Positions 44,278 to 53,124 of a stretch of DNA of 64,000 nucleotides are shown here, piece by piece (positions within the stretch are counted from its first letter, which is position 1; each line of letters opens with the position of its first letter). The stretch covers positions 62,001 to 126,000 of the forward strand of contig NZ_JARKNA010000005.1 in NCBI RefSeq assembly GCF_029360765.1. The letters run 5' to 3'. Origin of the DNA: Terrimonas pollutisoli. GTDB lineage: Bacteria > Bacteroidota > Bacteroidia > Chitinophagales > Chitinophagaceae. Both the position numbers and the translations under genes were made by a program. The notes below the pieces were generated by a model. The model ran no database searches and had not been told where the DNA came from. It was given only the letters and a program-made list of their open reading frames with translations.

Positions 44278-45153
44278 ATGTTCACATTGGAAAGCGAATA
44301 TCTTAAAATAGAGATCAACGCAAAAGGGGCGGAGCTCAACAGCATTTACAATAAGAAAAAAGATATCGAGTACATGTGGAGTGGCGACCCGGCCTTCTGG
44401 GGCAAAAAATCTCCGGTATTATTTCCGATAATCGGCTCATTAAAAAATGACACCTATTATTTCGAAAACAAGGCGTACCGGTTGAGCCGTCATGGTTTTG
44501 CAAGAGAAATGGATTTTGAAGTGACCAATCAAAATGCGTCCGCTATCACTTTTACGCTAATTCGGAATAATGTTACGTTGGAGAAATATCCTTTCCAGTT
44601 TAAGTTTGATATTATTTATTCCGTAAAAGATGGCCGGCTGCAGGTAACCTACCGCGTCGTAAATAAAGGCGACATCAATCAAAAGTTATATTTCTCCGTT
44701 GGCGGACATCCTGCGTTCAAGCTGCCGGTGTTCGCCGGTACTGACTATACTGATTATTGGCTGGAGTTTAATAAAAAAGAAAATGCGGGCCGATGGCCAA
44801 TCTCGGATGAAGGTTTAATAAAAGAGGAGCCAATACCATTGATGACGGATACCAACCGGTTGCCGCTTGCAAAAGAGTTATTTTATACCGATGCGATCGT
44901 TTTTAAAAAACTGAAATCAACAAGTGTGAAACTGGTATCAGGTCAATACGGTGAAATTTTTGACTTTGATTTTACAGGATTTCCCTATCTCGGCATATGG
45001 GCCGCCAAAGGCGCCGATTTTGTTTGCATAGAACCCTGGTGTGGCATTGCCGACAGTGTCAACAGCAACCAGCAGCTGACTGAAAAAGAAGGAATCAATG
45101 TGCTGGACTCAACTGACCAGTTTGAGAGAAGCTGGGCTTTCACCGCTTATTAA
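44278..45153 (+). CDS. Aldose 1-epimerase family protein (LacX-like)
   Basis: 291 residues. KGAELNSIYNKKKDIEYMWSGDP, HGFAREMDFEV (His acid-base position) and VGGHPAFKLP are the family signature, with LGIWAAKGADFVCIEPWCGIAD near the C-terminus (the Glu/Trp sugar pocket). It interconverts alpha and beta anomers of aldohexoses. It is cytoplasmic. It follows the radical SAM gene by 73 bp in the same direction, though the link is not certain. Confidence 0.87.
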   Translation: MFTLESEYLKIEINAKGAELNSIYNKKKDIEYMWSGDPAFWGKKSPVLFPIIGSLKNDTYYFENKAYRLSRHGFAREMDFEVTNQNASAITFTLIRNNVTLEKYPFQFKFDIIYSVKDGRLQVTYRVVNKGDINQKLYFSVGGHPAFKLPVFAGTDYTDYWLEFNKKENAGRWPISDEGLIKEEPIPLMTDTNRLPLAKELFYTDAIVFKKLKSTSVKLVSGQYGEIFDFDFTGFPYLGIWAAKGADFVCIEPWCGIADSVNSNQQLTEKEGINVLDSTDQFERSWAFTAY

Positions 45154-45189
45154 ATTGTTGGTACCATTACAGCTATACCCATCAATCTT

Positions 45190-45681
45190 ATGAGTTTTTT
45201 AAAAAATTTATTTGGCAAACGAAACAACAAGAAACCTGACAAAGGCCCGATGCCAACACGAGGGCTTAATCTCCAGTTCACTCCAACACCTGACAATAGA
45301 CATAGGTTTGCTCAACAGTTTGTCGATGCGGTAAAAAATAATGATAGAATAGAACTTGACTATTCGGTTGACACATTAGAGTTTGTTGACAAATTTCTTC
45401 AACGATTTAGTGATGAAGGGTTGAAAGTGGATGATTTCGCAGAAACAATATTTGTTGCAGGAGCCTACGTTGGGGAAGTCATGATAAAAAATAACGATGG
45501 GACTTGGCTAAAACAAGAAGATGCAAATTTGCCAAGCGGAATAACAATGACGCCAATTGTCGTTAAGTTATCTAATGGCAATATTACTGACCCTATTGCG
45601 AAGGCATTTAAAAGATTTCATTACGGGGATACTGACAATATCAAATACTTTTATCATGTTTTTACAAACGACAAAACATAA
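45190..45681 (+). CDS. Hypothetical protein, DUF3806-like
   Basis: 163 residues, no signal. It opens with MSFLKNLFGKRNNKK, then has HRFAQQFVDAVKNND, DFAETIFVAGAYVGEVMIK and DGTWLKQED, ending in FYHVFTNDKT. The middle segment (GAYVGEV, W) resembles the DUF3806/immunity-type small fold. I cannot assign a role. It lies 36 bp downstream of the epimerase gene. Confidence 0.6.
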   Translation: MSFLKNLFGKRNNKKPDKGPMPTRGLNLQFTPTPDNRHRFAQQFVDAVKNNDRIELDYSVDTLEFVDKFLQRFSDEGLKVDDFAETIFVAGAYVGEVMIKNNDGTWLKQEDANLPSGITMTPIVVKLSNGNITDPIAKAFKRFHYGDTDNIKYFYHVFTNDKT

Positions 45682-45842
45682 CCTTGACCCGAAAACGGCA
45701 ACTTCAGTTTTCTTGGGCTTTTGTTTCGGCCTGACGAATCACAGACTATCAGCAGAAAGCCCTGTTCATAGGCAGGATCATATTGGGTCAATTCATTCTT
45801 AATATCGCCGATGTTTAGGGCTGATGTCAGTTCAAAAAGCAT
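45654..45842 (-). CDS. Possible short gene remnant
   Basis: 62 residues on the minus strand, partly overlapping the end of the DUF3806-like gene. LTSALNIGDIKNELTQYDPA and YEQGFLLIV look protein-like, but no family is recognised and there is no start context. It may be the leftover of a decayed gene. Confidence 0.25.
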   Translation of the reverse strand: MLFELTSALNIGDIKNELTQYDPAYEQGFLLIVCDSSGRNKSPRKLKLPFSGQGYVLSFVKT

Positions 45843-46197
45843 GACGGTACTTTTTCAGTTGCTACAAGTCTGTGTTCAACGCCCTCACGTTAATTGTATT
45901 TGCCAATACATGTAGAAAATAATGTACAACTGGTACAGACCATAAAATAATATTGTTGCGACATCATTCTCGATCAAACAAAAAGATTGAAAGTCAACTC
46001 CTGCCGAAAGATTGAAAAAATTTTATTCTAAATACGGCCGTGGCTTATTTTTTGCTAAACAAAAGCGGCGTAATTCCAGCAGCAAAAAGAGTAGTTCCCC
46101 TCGAATTTAAGGCTTTAGAATGTCGTAACTTGCTCATTCCGACGTGAGACATACCCGTGAATTGAACCTATTGTTTAACCCAATAAACCTTCATTGT
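45682..46197. other. Intergenic region, 516 bp
   Basis: Between the DUF3806-like gene and the CBS gene. It is AT-rich. Apart from the possible remnant at its left end, I see no ORF worth calling, no strong hairpin and no repeat. Confidence 0.4.
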
Positions 46198-46641
46198 ATG
46201 GAAAACGTAACTGTACTTCTCGCCAAGAAGCAATCTCACTTTAACAAGATCTCTCCCAACTGTACCATTAGTGACGCGTTGTGCAGAATGAGTTGTCAGA
46301 ACACCGACTACCTGATTGTGATGGATGAAGATGAACGATTTTTAGGCCTGTTGACAGAGCATGACATTGCAACAAAAACTATTTTTAACAACCGGTCTAT
46401 CACGCTGACCAAGGTAAATCAGCTAATGAACACACGTTGGCCCGTTGCCGATGCCGAGGATACTGTAGAGGATGTAATGATGATGATGAGCCGGTATAAT
46501 GTACGCTACGTGCCGGTATTTAAAAACCTTAATTTTTTGGGTGTCGTTTCTTGCGAGGATGTTTTGCAGGAAGCTGTGAGTCACCGAAACGCTATTTTTG
46601 ACAATGGGGATAAAAAAATGTCGCTGAGTTATTCTTACTGA
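46198..46641 (+). CDS. CBS-domain pair protein
   Basis: 147 residues from ATG 46198; a GTG at 46144 in frame would add 18 non-conserved residues. It has two CBS modules: about 15-70 (CTISDALCRMSCQNTDYLIV, LLTEHDIATK) and about 75-135 (WPVADAEDTVEDVMMMMSRY, FLGVVSCEDVLQEA). Stand-alone CBS pairs bind adenylate ligands and regulate partners. The 3' end overlaps the DUF721 gene by 7 bp. Confidence 0.87.
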   Translation: MENVTVLLAKKQSHFNKISPNCTISDALCRMSCQNTDYLIVMDEDERFLGLLTEHDIATKTIFNNRSITLTKVNQLMNTRWPVADAEDTVEDVMMMMSRYNVRYVPVFKNLNFLGVVSCEDVLQEAVSHRNAIFDNGDKKMSLSYSY

Positions 46642-46916
46642 ATCACAACTTCTTTTATTACTTTTTGTCCCAGTGCCTCATTTACCCGTAGAATAATTTT
46701 TTCTTTCTGGTAAATGAGTTCCTGTTTTAAGGGGGCAACCTGTGTGGTGATGATCAATTTATCGCCAAAAATCTGGAGCTTGTCGGTATAGCGGGCAATT
46801 GTTTTTCCCATGATCTTCTCCCATACGTCTTCGATCTGCATGGCCTGGATATCACCTTTTATCCGGCTTTGATTTAAGAATTGCTGAATGGCAGAACCAA
46901 GTGAATATTGACCCAT
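46635..46916 (-). CDS. DUF721 (DciA-like) protein
   Basis: 93 residues, small and near the minimum for DUF721. SLGSAIQQFLNQSRIKGDIQ and VWEKIMGKTIARYTDKLQIF then DKLIITTQVAPLKQELIYQKEKII match the KH-like DUF721/DciA domain. DciA loads replicative helicase in bacteria without DnaC. In Bacteroidota it sits just after recF, and here it follows recF and one small gene. It overlaps the convergent CBS gene by 7 bp. Confidence 0.83.
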   Translation of the reverse strand: MGQYSLGSAIQQFLNQSRIKGDIQAMQIEDVWEKIMGKTIARYTDKLQIFGDKLIITTQVAPLKQELIYQKEKIILRVNEALGQKVIKEVVIQ

Positions 46917-46928
46917 GCGGCAAAGTTA

Positions 46929-47324
46929 TTAAAAGAGATTGATTAGGTAAATTACTCCAAGAACAATTAAGGCAATAATAATCACTAAGACAAATACACA
47001 GCCCCAACTTCCCGTTGGTTTTTCATTTTCTTCGTTCTTCTTTTTACTTAGGATTTCAATTTGGCTTGATGATACCCCGACAATAGACAAAGGCAGATTG
47101 TCGTTAAGAACCCATTTGGCATCTGGGATATCAGCAGTAACCAAGTAGCCTTCTTCGATCTCAATTGATCTTTTTAGCAATTCTGAAGCCAATAGACGTA
47201 GGCCTAGAGGGTTACCTGTAATAGTAGAAAAGTCATCTCTGTCTACAATTAAATCAATGTATGCTTGGCTAGGATCACTATTTTTTTCAATAAGGTTGAT
47301 AATTTCTTCAAGTTCTTCTTTCAT
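46929..47324 (-). CDS. Small membrane-anchored protein between recF and DUF721
   Basis: 131 residues. The N-terminal part is acidic and helical (MKEELEEIINLIEKN). A single C-terminal transmembrane helix (CVFVLVIIIALIVLGVIYLI) anchors it in the inner membrane. Its start overlaps the recF stop by 4 bp, and DUF721 begins 12 bp further on, so it is part of the recF operon. No family is recognised; it may be an immunity-type or lineage-specific protein. Confidence 0.62.
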   Translation of the reverse strand: MKEELEEIINLIEKNSDPSQAYIDLIVDRDDFSTITGNPLGLRLLASELLKRSIEIEEGYLVTADIPDAKWVLNDNLPLSIVGVSSSQIEILSKKKNEENEKPTGSWGCVFVLVIIIALIVLGVIYLINLF

Positions 47325-48403
47325 AATTCAATAAGCTGATAATTTACGGATAGAGCATTCAGATTATTTCTCAGTCTTTCCTGATTCGTATCAGTAATAA
47401 AAACCTGTCCTTCATTTTCGGCGCAAACTCTTTGCAACAGGTTGCCAATGCGGTCCTCGTCAAGCTTTTCAAAAACATCATCCAGCAACAACAGGGGAGG
47501 GAACCCTTTTTCCTTTTGCAGTACTTCCATTTCGGCCAGCTTTAGCGCAAACAAAAGACTTTTTCGCTGGCCTTGTGAAGCAATTGTGCGAAATGGTTGG
47601 GTTCCCAGGTTTATTTCAATATTATCGCGGTGAATCCCCGTGGTGGTCCGCTGCGCAAAACAGTCCTTTTGCCGGGTGGTCGTTAATAGGTCTTCAAAAC
47701 CGGCTTCCAGCAATTCGCTTTCGTAAAACAAGCTGATATCTTCCTGCTGGCGGGCTATGTCGAGATACAAATGTTTTACAGCAGGCAAAAAGGATATCAA
47801 AAAATCTTTTCGTTTATTAAAAATACGTTCGCCGGGCTTTATCAACTGCTGATCCAGCACATCCAGCAATGCCCAATTCCGGTTGCCCGATTCCGCAAAG
47901 GCCTTCAGTAGTGAATTTCTTTGCTGCAATACTTTGGTATAAGTAATAAGATTTTGCAGGTAAGTCTCATCCAGCTGAGAAAGCATGGAGTCAAGAAACT
48001 TTCGCCGTTCTTCACTACTACCGGTTATCAGTGTGGCATCATCGGGTGCGATCACCACGCAGGGGTAATGGCCTATATGTTGTGAAAATTTATCATAAGA
48101 CTGATCATTCACCAGGAACTCCTTTTTGCCTGTTTCCCGTAAAATGCAAACCGCTTTTTCCGGTTTTGCCTGCAATGAAAAATTTCCCTCGATTCTAAAG
48201 CCATTCCTGCCTTGTTGAGTGCTGCCGGCGTCAGCCCGGGTGAAGTAGCTTTTGGTAAAACAGAGATAGTGAATAGCGTCCAGCAGGTTGGTTTTACCTA
48301 CTCCGTTATTGCCGCATATACCGACTATCCGGTGGCTGAAGTCAAATGCCTGGTTCGTGTAGTTTTTGAACTGAAACAACGATATGGAATGAAGCTGAAG
48401 CAT
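47321..48403 (-). CDS. recF: DNA replication and repair protein RecF
   Basis: 360 residues, normal for RecF. Walker A GNNGVGKTN (Gly31-Lys37-Thr38) follows the typical N-terminus (FQFKNY). The signature ASQGQRKSLLFALKLAEME and Walker B LLLLDDVFEKLD are present. RecF loads RecA at gapped DNA with RecO/RecR. The gene heads a minus-strand operon with a small membrane protein and DUF721. Confidence 0.95.
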   Translation of the reverse strand: MLQLHSISLFQFKNYTNQAFDFSHRIVGICGNNGVGKTNLLDAIHYLCFTKSYFTRADAGSTQQGRNGFRIEGNFSLQAKPEKAVCILRETGKKEFLVNDQSYDKFSQHIGHYPCVVIAPDDATLITGSSEERRKFLDSMLSQLDETYLQNLITYTKVLQQRNSLLKAFAESGNRNWALLDVLDQQLIKPGERIFNKRKDFLISFLPAVKHLYLDIARQQEDISLFYESELLEAGFEDLLTTTRQKDCFAQRTTTGIHRDNIEINLGTQPFRTIASQGQRKSLLFALKLAEMEVLQKEKGFPPLLLLDDVFEKLDEDRIGNLLQRVCAENEGQVFITDTNQERLRNNLNALSVNYQLIEL

Positions 48404-48522
48404 TAAACTGCAATATAAGTTCTAAGTTTTGAGTTCAGCTAAAGTCTAAAAGGAGTTATTTTCAGGCAGATAGGGGTCAAAAACTTTAAAACACGGAACT
48501 TCAAAACTTTGCAACTTTCCCT

Positions 48523-48530
48523 TATTTTTG
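48523..48530 (+). promoter_or_regulatory. Possible -7 box for pdhA
   Basis: TATTTTTG matches TAnnTTTG and lies 19 bp before the TTG start at 48550. The nearest TTTG is only 11 bp upstream, so the -33 part is not convincing. Confidence 0.35.
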
Positions 48531-48549
48531 CCCCTCAAATTTTTAACCC

Positions 48550-49545
48550 TTGGCTACCAAATTTTCTAAAGAGACATACCTGTACTGGTACGAGCTGATG
48601 CAGTTGATCCGCCAGTTTGAATTAATGGCGGAAGAAAAGTACAAAATGGAAGGTAAGATCCGTGGTTTTTTTCATGCCTATATCGGGCAGGAAGCGATTG
48701 CCGCCGGATGTATGACTGCTACAAAACCTGAAGACCTTTTTATTACCGCATATCGTGATCACGGACTTGCTATTGCCAAAGGCATTAGTGTCAATAGCTG
48801 TATGGCTGAGTTGTATGGTAAAGCTACCGGATGTGCGAAAGGTAAGGGTGGCAGCATGCACTTTTTTGGAAAAAAAGAAAACTTTTATGGCGGACATGGT
48901 ATCGTAGGTGCACAAATTGGTACCGGTACCGGCCTCGCTTTTGCGGAAAAATACCGTGATACGGATAATGTGGTGCTTTGCTATTTTGGTGATGGTGCAG
49001 CCCGCCAGGGTATCCTGCACGAATCATTTAACCTGGCCATGTTGTGGAAATTGCCAGTGATATTTATTTGCGAGAATAATAACTACGCAATGGGTACATC
49101 AGTGGAGCGTACTTCCAATGTAGTCGATATCTATAAATTGGCTGATGGTTATGAAATGCCCGCTGATGTTATCGATGGTATGCAGCCCGAAGCTGTACAT
49201 GAAGGTGTGGCAAGAGCAGTAAAAAGAGCGAGAGAAAAAGGTGGCCCTACACTGTTGGAAATAAAAACTTATCGCTACAAAGGACATTCTATCAGCGACC
49301 CGCAGAAATACCGTACAAAAGAAGAAGTAGACGAGTATAAATTAAAAGACCCTATACAGATAGTCCGCAAAACTATCCTCGACAATAAATTTGCTACTGA
49401 AGAGAGCCTGAATGTAATTGATAAAAGAATTGATGAAACAGTAGCAGCTTCTGTAAAATTTGCCGAGGAAAGCCCCTGGCCAGATGATGATGAAGTGCTG
49501 AAAGATGTGTACGTGGATCAGAATTATCCATTTATAATTGACTAA
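48550..49545 (+). CDS. pdhA: Pyruvate dehydrogenase E1 component, alpha subunit
   Basis: 331 residues. The start is TTG: the preceding in-frame codon is CCC and before that TAA, so no ATG is possible upstream, and TTG-Ala-Thr-Lys is the first residue set. GGSMHFFGKKENFYGGHGIVGAQ and GDGAARQGILHESFNLAMLW, with NNNYAMGT, form the thiamine diphosphate motif (GDG...N). GHSISDPQKYRTKEEV is the phosphorylation-loop-like region common in E1 alpha. It decarboxylates pyruvate with the E1 beta subunit, not adjacent here. A TPR gene follows. Confidence 0.93.
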   Translation: MATKFSKETYLYWYELMQLIRQFELMAEEKYKMEGKIRGFFHAYIGQEAIAAGCMTATKPEDLFITAYRDHGLAIAKGISVNSCMAELYGKATGCAKGKGGSMHFFGKKENFYGGHGIVGAQIGTGTGLAFAEKYRDTDNVVLCYFGDGAARQGILHESFNLAMLWKLPVIFICENNNYAMGTSVERTSNVVDIYKLADGYEMPADVIDGMQPEAVHEGVARAVKRAREKGGPTLLEIKTYRYKGHSISDPQKYRTKEEVDEYKLKDPIQIVRKTILDNKFATEESLNVIDKRIDETVAASVKFAEESPWPDDDEVLKDVYVDQNYPFIID

Positions 49546-49638
49546 CACGTAAGCCACGAAAAAGACAGGCGGATCAAATGGGCCAATCATTTATTATTGC
49601 CATATTATAAAATACAAATTAAAACAAGCAACATAAAA

Positions 49639-50328
49639 ATGTCAGAACAGAAAAATGTGCAGAGTGTTGAATCTGGAGACGTAGCACTTGCCAAAGCAAA
49701 AGATTTTTGGACAAGAAATAGCAAACCTATCCTTATTGTTGGTACCGTACTGCTTTTACTGGTCGGCGGTTTTTGGGGCTATAAGAACCTGGTACAAAAA
49801 CCTAAAGAAGAAAAAGCTGCTGACGCATTATTTAAAGCGGAAGATTATTACCGCAAAGATTCCGTCAATGCTGCGTTAAATGGTGACGGCCAGTCGATGG
49901 GTTTCCTGAAAATCATCAGCAAATATGGCGGTACCGATGCGGCTAACCTGGCTCATTTTTATGCGGGTAGCTGCTATATTAAAATGGATGACAACACCAA
50001 TGCCATCAAACATTTGAAAGAGTTCAGCAGCGACGCAAAGCAAATACAGCAAAGAGCCTATAAATTATTGGGCGATGCTTCAGCTGATCTTGGTAAAAAT
50101 GATGATGCACTGGATTACTATAAAAAAGCAGCGCATCATTTTGAAGAAGACCAGGCAAACTCTGCTGAAGCTTTATTCCTGGCAGCCTACCTCGCTGACC
50201 GGGTGATGAAAAATCAAAAAGAAGCAATTGCTTTATACAAAGAATTAAAAGAAAAATATCCAAGAACACAGCAAGGTTTTGATGCAGACAATTACCTGGC
50301 ACAACTAGGTGTTTACAACGTGAATTAA
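49639..50328 (+). CDS. Membrane-anchored TPR protein (YfgM-like)
   Basis: 229 residues from ATG 49639; the longest frame adds 14 residues with no support. One TM helix at about 30-52 (PILIVGTVLLLLVGGFWGY) is followed by TPR repeats (NLAHFYAGSCYIKMDDNTNA, QRAYKLLGDASADLGKNDDA, AEALFLAAYLADRVMKNQKEA). This matches DUF2133/YfgM-type tether proteins that assist secretion or envelope folding. It lies between pdhA and ribH, 4 bp before ribH, likely co-transcribed with ribH. Confidence 0.8.
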   Translation: MSEQKNVQSVESGDVALAKAKDFWTRNSKPILIVGTVLLLLVGGFWGYKNLVQKPKEEKAADALFKAEDYYRKDSVNAALNGDGQSMGFLKIISKYGGTDAANLAHFYAGSCYIKMDDNTNAIKHLKEFSSDAKQIQQRAYKLLGDASADLGKNDDALDYYKKAAHHFEEDQANSAEALFLAAYLADRVMKNQKEAIALYKELKEKYPRTQQGFDADNYLAQLGVYNVN

Positions 50329-50332
50329 TTTT

Positions 50333-50833
50333 ATGGCTGATATAGCAAACAGCAAACTTTTACAGATTGATACAGGCATCCTTGACATTGAGGATGCCTG
50401 TGTTGTTTTGGTCAAAACAGAATGGAACGCCGCTATTGCTGATGAACTGGAACGGGGAGCGATAGCTGAGTTAGAAAATCATAAGGTCAAAAAAATAGTT
50501 TCGATCACTGTGCCCGGCGCTGTTGAAATTCCTTTTGCCATTAAAAATTATTGGGATAACACGGCGAAGAAAAAATTACCGCATGCTTTCATTGGCCTTG
50601 GCTGCGTGGTGCGAGGTGATACGCCGCATTTTGAATATGTATGCCAGGCCGTAACGGATGGGATAACCCAATTAAATCTATGCCTGCCTGTTCCGGTTAT
50701 ATTTGGAGTATTGACTGTAAATAATGATGAGCAGGCCCGGGAAAGAATTGGAGGAAAGCACGGGCACAAAGGAAGTGAAGCGGCTATTACAGCCCTTAAG
50801 ATGATCTCCTTATCCCGTTCCTTTAAAAAGTAG
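50333..50833 (+). CDS. ribH: 6,7-dimethyl-8-ribityllumazine synthase
   Basis: 166 residues. SITVPGAVEIPFAIK, FIGLGCVVRGDTPHFEYVCQ (RGDT with the catalytic His), and PVIFGVLTVNNDEQA then GGKHGHKGSEAA are the RibH signature. It condenses the ribityl-uracil and dihydroxybutanone phosphate products to the riboflavin precursor. The other rib genes are not in this window. It starts 4 bp after the TPR gene. Confidence 0.95.
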   Translation: MADIANSKLLQIDTGILDIEDACVVLVKTEWNAAIADELERGAIAELENHKVKKIVSITVPGAVEIPFAIKNYWDNTAKKKLPHAFIGLGCVVRGDTPHFEYVCQAVTDGITQLNLCLPVPVIFGVLTVNNDEQARERIGGKHGHKGSEAAITALKMISLSRSFKK

Positions 50834-50855
50834 TTGTTATTTAAGTAACCCAGGC

Positions 50856-51575
50856 ATGAACGTTCAACTTTTTATACCCTGCTTTGTAGACCAGCTTTAT
50901 CCCGATACCGCATTTAACATGATAAAAGTGTTGGAAAAGGCAGGCTGCACTGTTTCTTATAATACTGATCAAACCTGCTGCGGCCAACCGGCTTTTAATG
51001 CTGGCTTTTGGGATGAATCAAAATCAGTATGTACAAAATTCCTGAAAGACTTTGAGGGCAGCGATTATATCGTGGCGCCCAGTGCAAGTTGTGTGGGCTT
51101 TGTCCGTAATTACTATGGAAAACTTTTTGACAATTCGTCGCAGCATAACGAGGTGAAAAATATCGGCAACCGTATTTATGAATTTTCAGAATTTATGATC
51201 AACGTGCTGCAGGTTGAAAACGTAGGCGCTGAATTGAATGGTAAGGCCACCTATCACGACAGCTGTGCGGGATTGAGAGAGTGTAAAATCAAGACAGAGC
51301 CACGTAAGCTTTTATCCAATGTAAAAGGTCTTGAGATAACAGAAATGAATGACGTGGAAACCTGTTGTGGCTTCGGCGGAACCTTTGCTGTAAAGTTTGA
51401 AGCCATATCAATCGGTATGGGGGAGCAGAAAGTAGAAAATGCGTTGGCTACCGGCGCACAATATCTTATTTCGACTGATCACTCCTGCCTGATGCACCTG
51501 AGTGGTTATATAAAACACAAAGGCTACAATCTAAAAACACTTCACCTGGCTGATGTGCTGGCCAATGGCTGGTAA
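50856..51575 (+). CDS. LutA/YkgE-like (Fe-S)-binding protein
   Basis: 239 residues. Two CCG motifs of the CCG domain: DQTCCGQPAFN at about residue 40 and ETCCGFGGTFAVK at about residue 170, plus DSCAGLRECKI. LutA (YkgE) is the CCG subunit of the lactate-utilisation LutABC complex. No LutB or LutC gene is next to it. It starts 22 bp after ribH. Confidence 0.85.
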   Translation: MNVQLFIPCFVDQLYPDTAFNMIKVLEKAGCTVSYNTDQTCCGQPAFNAGFWDESKSVCTKFLKDFEGSDYIVAPSASCVGFVRNYYGKLFDNSSQHNEVKNIGNRIYEFSEFMINVLQVENVGAELNGKATYHDSCAGLRECKIKTEPRKLLSNVKGLEITEMNDVETCCGFGGTFAVKFEAISIGMGEQKVENALATGAQYLISTDHSCLMHLSGYIKHKGYNLKTLHLADVLANGW

Positions 51576-51613
51576 AGAACCACGATTGATCGAATTTAAA
51601 AAGGATTATAAGG

Positions 51614-51652
51614 AAGAAGGAGCAGGTATCGCTGCTTCTTCTTTATGTTTTT
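51614..51652 (+). terminator. Terminator after the LutA-like gene
   Basis: AAGAAGGAGCAG with CTGCTTCTTCTT (one G-T pair) around a 6-nt loop, then a T-rich tail. Confidence 0.75.
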
Positions 51653-51719
51653 AGGTGACATCAACCACTCTTTCCCATTAATCCATTCAAATCTAATAAA
51701 GCGTGGTTCCGAATTTTTC

Positions 51720-52274
51720 CTACGGCATCAACACATGGTCAACAACATGGATCACGCCGTTGCTCTGATAAACGTTGGAAATAGTGATAGTAGCTATTCC
51801 GCCTTTTTCATCTTTCACCCACCATTTGCCATCTTTTTTCATCACCCATAATTTGCCACCGGCAACAGTTGTCAGCTCTGCAGTGCCATTTCCTTTTTTC
51901 ATCCATTTCTCTAATTCTTTGGAATCCAATTTTCCGGTAACAACGTGGTAAGTAAGTATACTGGCAAGTTTCTCTTTATTCTCAGGTTTCACCAGTGATT
52001 CCACCGTGCCTGCAGGCAGCATATCAAATGCTGCATTGGTAGGAGCAAAGACGGTGAAAGGTCCGACACCCTGCAGGGTTTCAACCAGCCCGGCGGCTTT
52101 TACAGCAGCTACCAGTGTAGTGTGATCTTTGGAATTCATTGCATTCTCGACAATGTTTTTGGCAGGATACATTGCTGCTCCACCAACTTCTACTGTTTTT
52201 TCTTTTTGTGCATACGATACATTCATCAGCGTTGTTGCCACAAGAGCAAGACCGATTGCTTTAATTGATTTCAT
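51720..52274 (-). CDS. Fasciclin (FAS1) domain secreted protein
   Basis: 184 residues. A signal peptide MKSIKAIGLALVATTLMNVSYA, cut before QKEKTV. One FAS1 domain at about 40-184: HTTLVAAVKAAGLVETL, GPFTVFAPTNAAF, LASILTYHVVTGKLD and NGVIHVVDHVLMP. It is the classic secreted single FAS1 protein of Bacteroidota, with an adhesion or binding role. It converges with the LutA-like gene. Confidence 0.9.
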   Translation of the reverse strand: MKSIKAIGLALVATTLMNVSYAQKEKTVEVGGAAMYPAKNIVENAMNSKDHTTLVAAVKAAGLVETLQGVGPFTVFAPTNAAFDMLPAGTVESLVKPENKEKLASILTYHVVTGKLDSKELEKWMKKGNGTAELTTVAGGKLWVMKKDGKWWVKDEKGGIATITISNVYQSNGVIHVVDHVLMP

Positions 52275-52393
52275 AAAATTGTTGCTTTTAGGTTTTGATT
52301 AATCAGGCTGTGCAGCAGCCCATCGCATACAAATACGTTAAACGGTAAAAGATCGGTTTTAAAAATTCCATTCTTTATTTATTCACTTCGGTT

Positions 52394-52401
52394 TATTTTT
52401 G
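52394..52401 (+). promoter_or_regulatory. Possible -7 box for the EVE gene
   Basis: TATTTTTG matches TAnnTTTG and lies 25 bp before ATG 52427; no TTTG 20 bp upstream. Confidence 0.33.
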
Positions 52402-52426
52402 AAATCTAAACACAACAATTAAACGT

Positions 52427-52834
52427 ATGGCATACTGGCTCGCAAAATCTGAACCTTCTACTTATAGTTGGGATCAACTTCAGAAAGACAAACAAACTGT
52501 TTGGGATGGCGTTCGTAATTATGCTGCAAGACTTCACCTGAGAGCTATGAAGAAAGGCGATGAGGTTTTGTTTTACCACAGCAATGAAGGAACCGAGATT
52601 GTTGGGATTGCCAAAGTGGCGAAAGAGGCATACCAGGATCCCACAACAAAGGACGATTGGTCAGCCGTGGATCTGAAGCCATATAAAAAATTGAAAAAGC
52701 CAGTCACGCTGACACAGGTAAAAGCCGACAAACGATTAGCGAATATGGCTTTGGTAAGACTGGGGCGGCTATCCGTTCAGCCGGTTACTGAAGAAGAATG
52801 GAAAATAGTGATGGAAATGGCCGGAGAAAAATGA
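52427..52834 (+). CDS. EVE-domain protein
   Basis: 135 residues, the standard length. YWLAKSEPSTYSWDQLQ opens the fold; WDGVRNYAARLHLRAMKKGDEVLFYHSN and EIVGIAKVAKEAYQDPT follow. EVE belongs to the PUA superfamily and binds modified DNA or RNA bases. It stands alone and is followed by a terminator. Confidence 0.9.
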   Translation: MAYWLAKSEPSTYSWDQLQKDKQTVWDGVRNYAARLHLRAMKKGDEVLFYHSNEGTEIVGIAKVAKEAYQDPTTKDDWSAVDLKPYKKLKKPVTLTQVKADKRLANMALVRLGRLSVQPVTEEEWKIVMEMAGEK

Positions 52835-52864
52835 GTTGTTGACTTATAAATAAAATGGGCTTGG

Positions 52865-52898
52865 AAAAAGGTTTGTTCGAACAGGACAAACCTTTTTT
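52865..52898 (+). terminator. Terminator after the EVE gene
   Basis: AAAAAGGTTTGT / ACAAACCTTTTT (12-bp perfect core) with a short loop and a T run. Confidence 0.82.
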
Positions 52899-53124
52899 AA
52901 TAATAAAAAGTTAAGTGCTATCACCAGTCAAATATTTTTTTACAAACAAGGGTTACTTTTTTCCTGGTTGTGGAATCAATGGTTGAAGTCTCACCTCAAT
53001 ACCATATGAACTAAGCCATAAAAATTATTGCAGACCTCTTAAAGGTTCGATGTTCAAGACAGGCCGTTGAACACCGGCAATAGTTTTTATTGTCTCTTCT
53101 TCAACAACCCTTAAAAATAATAAA

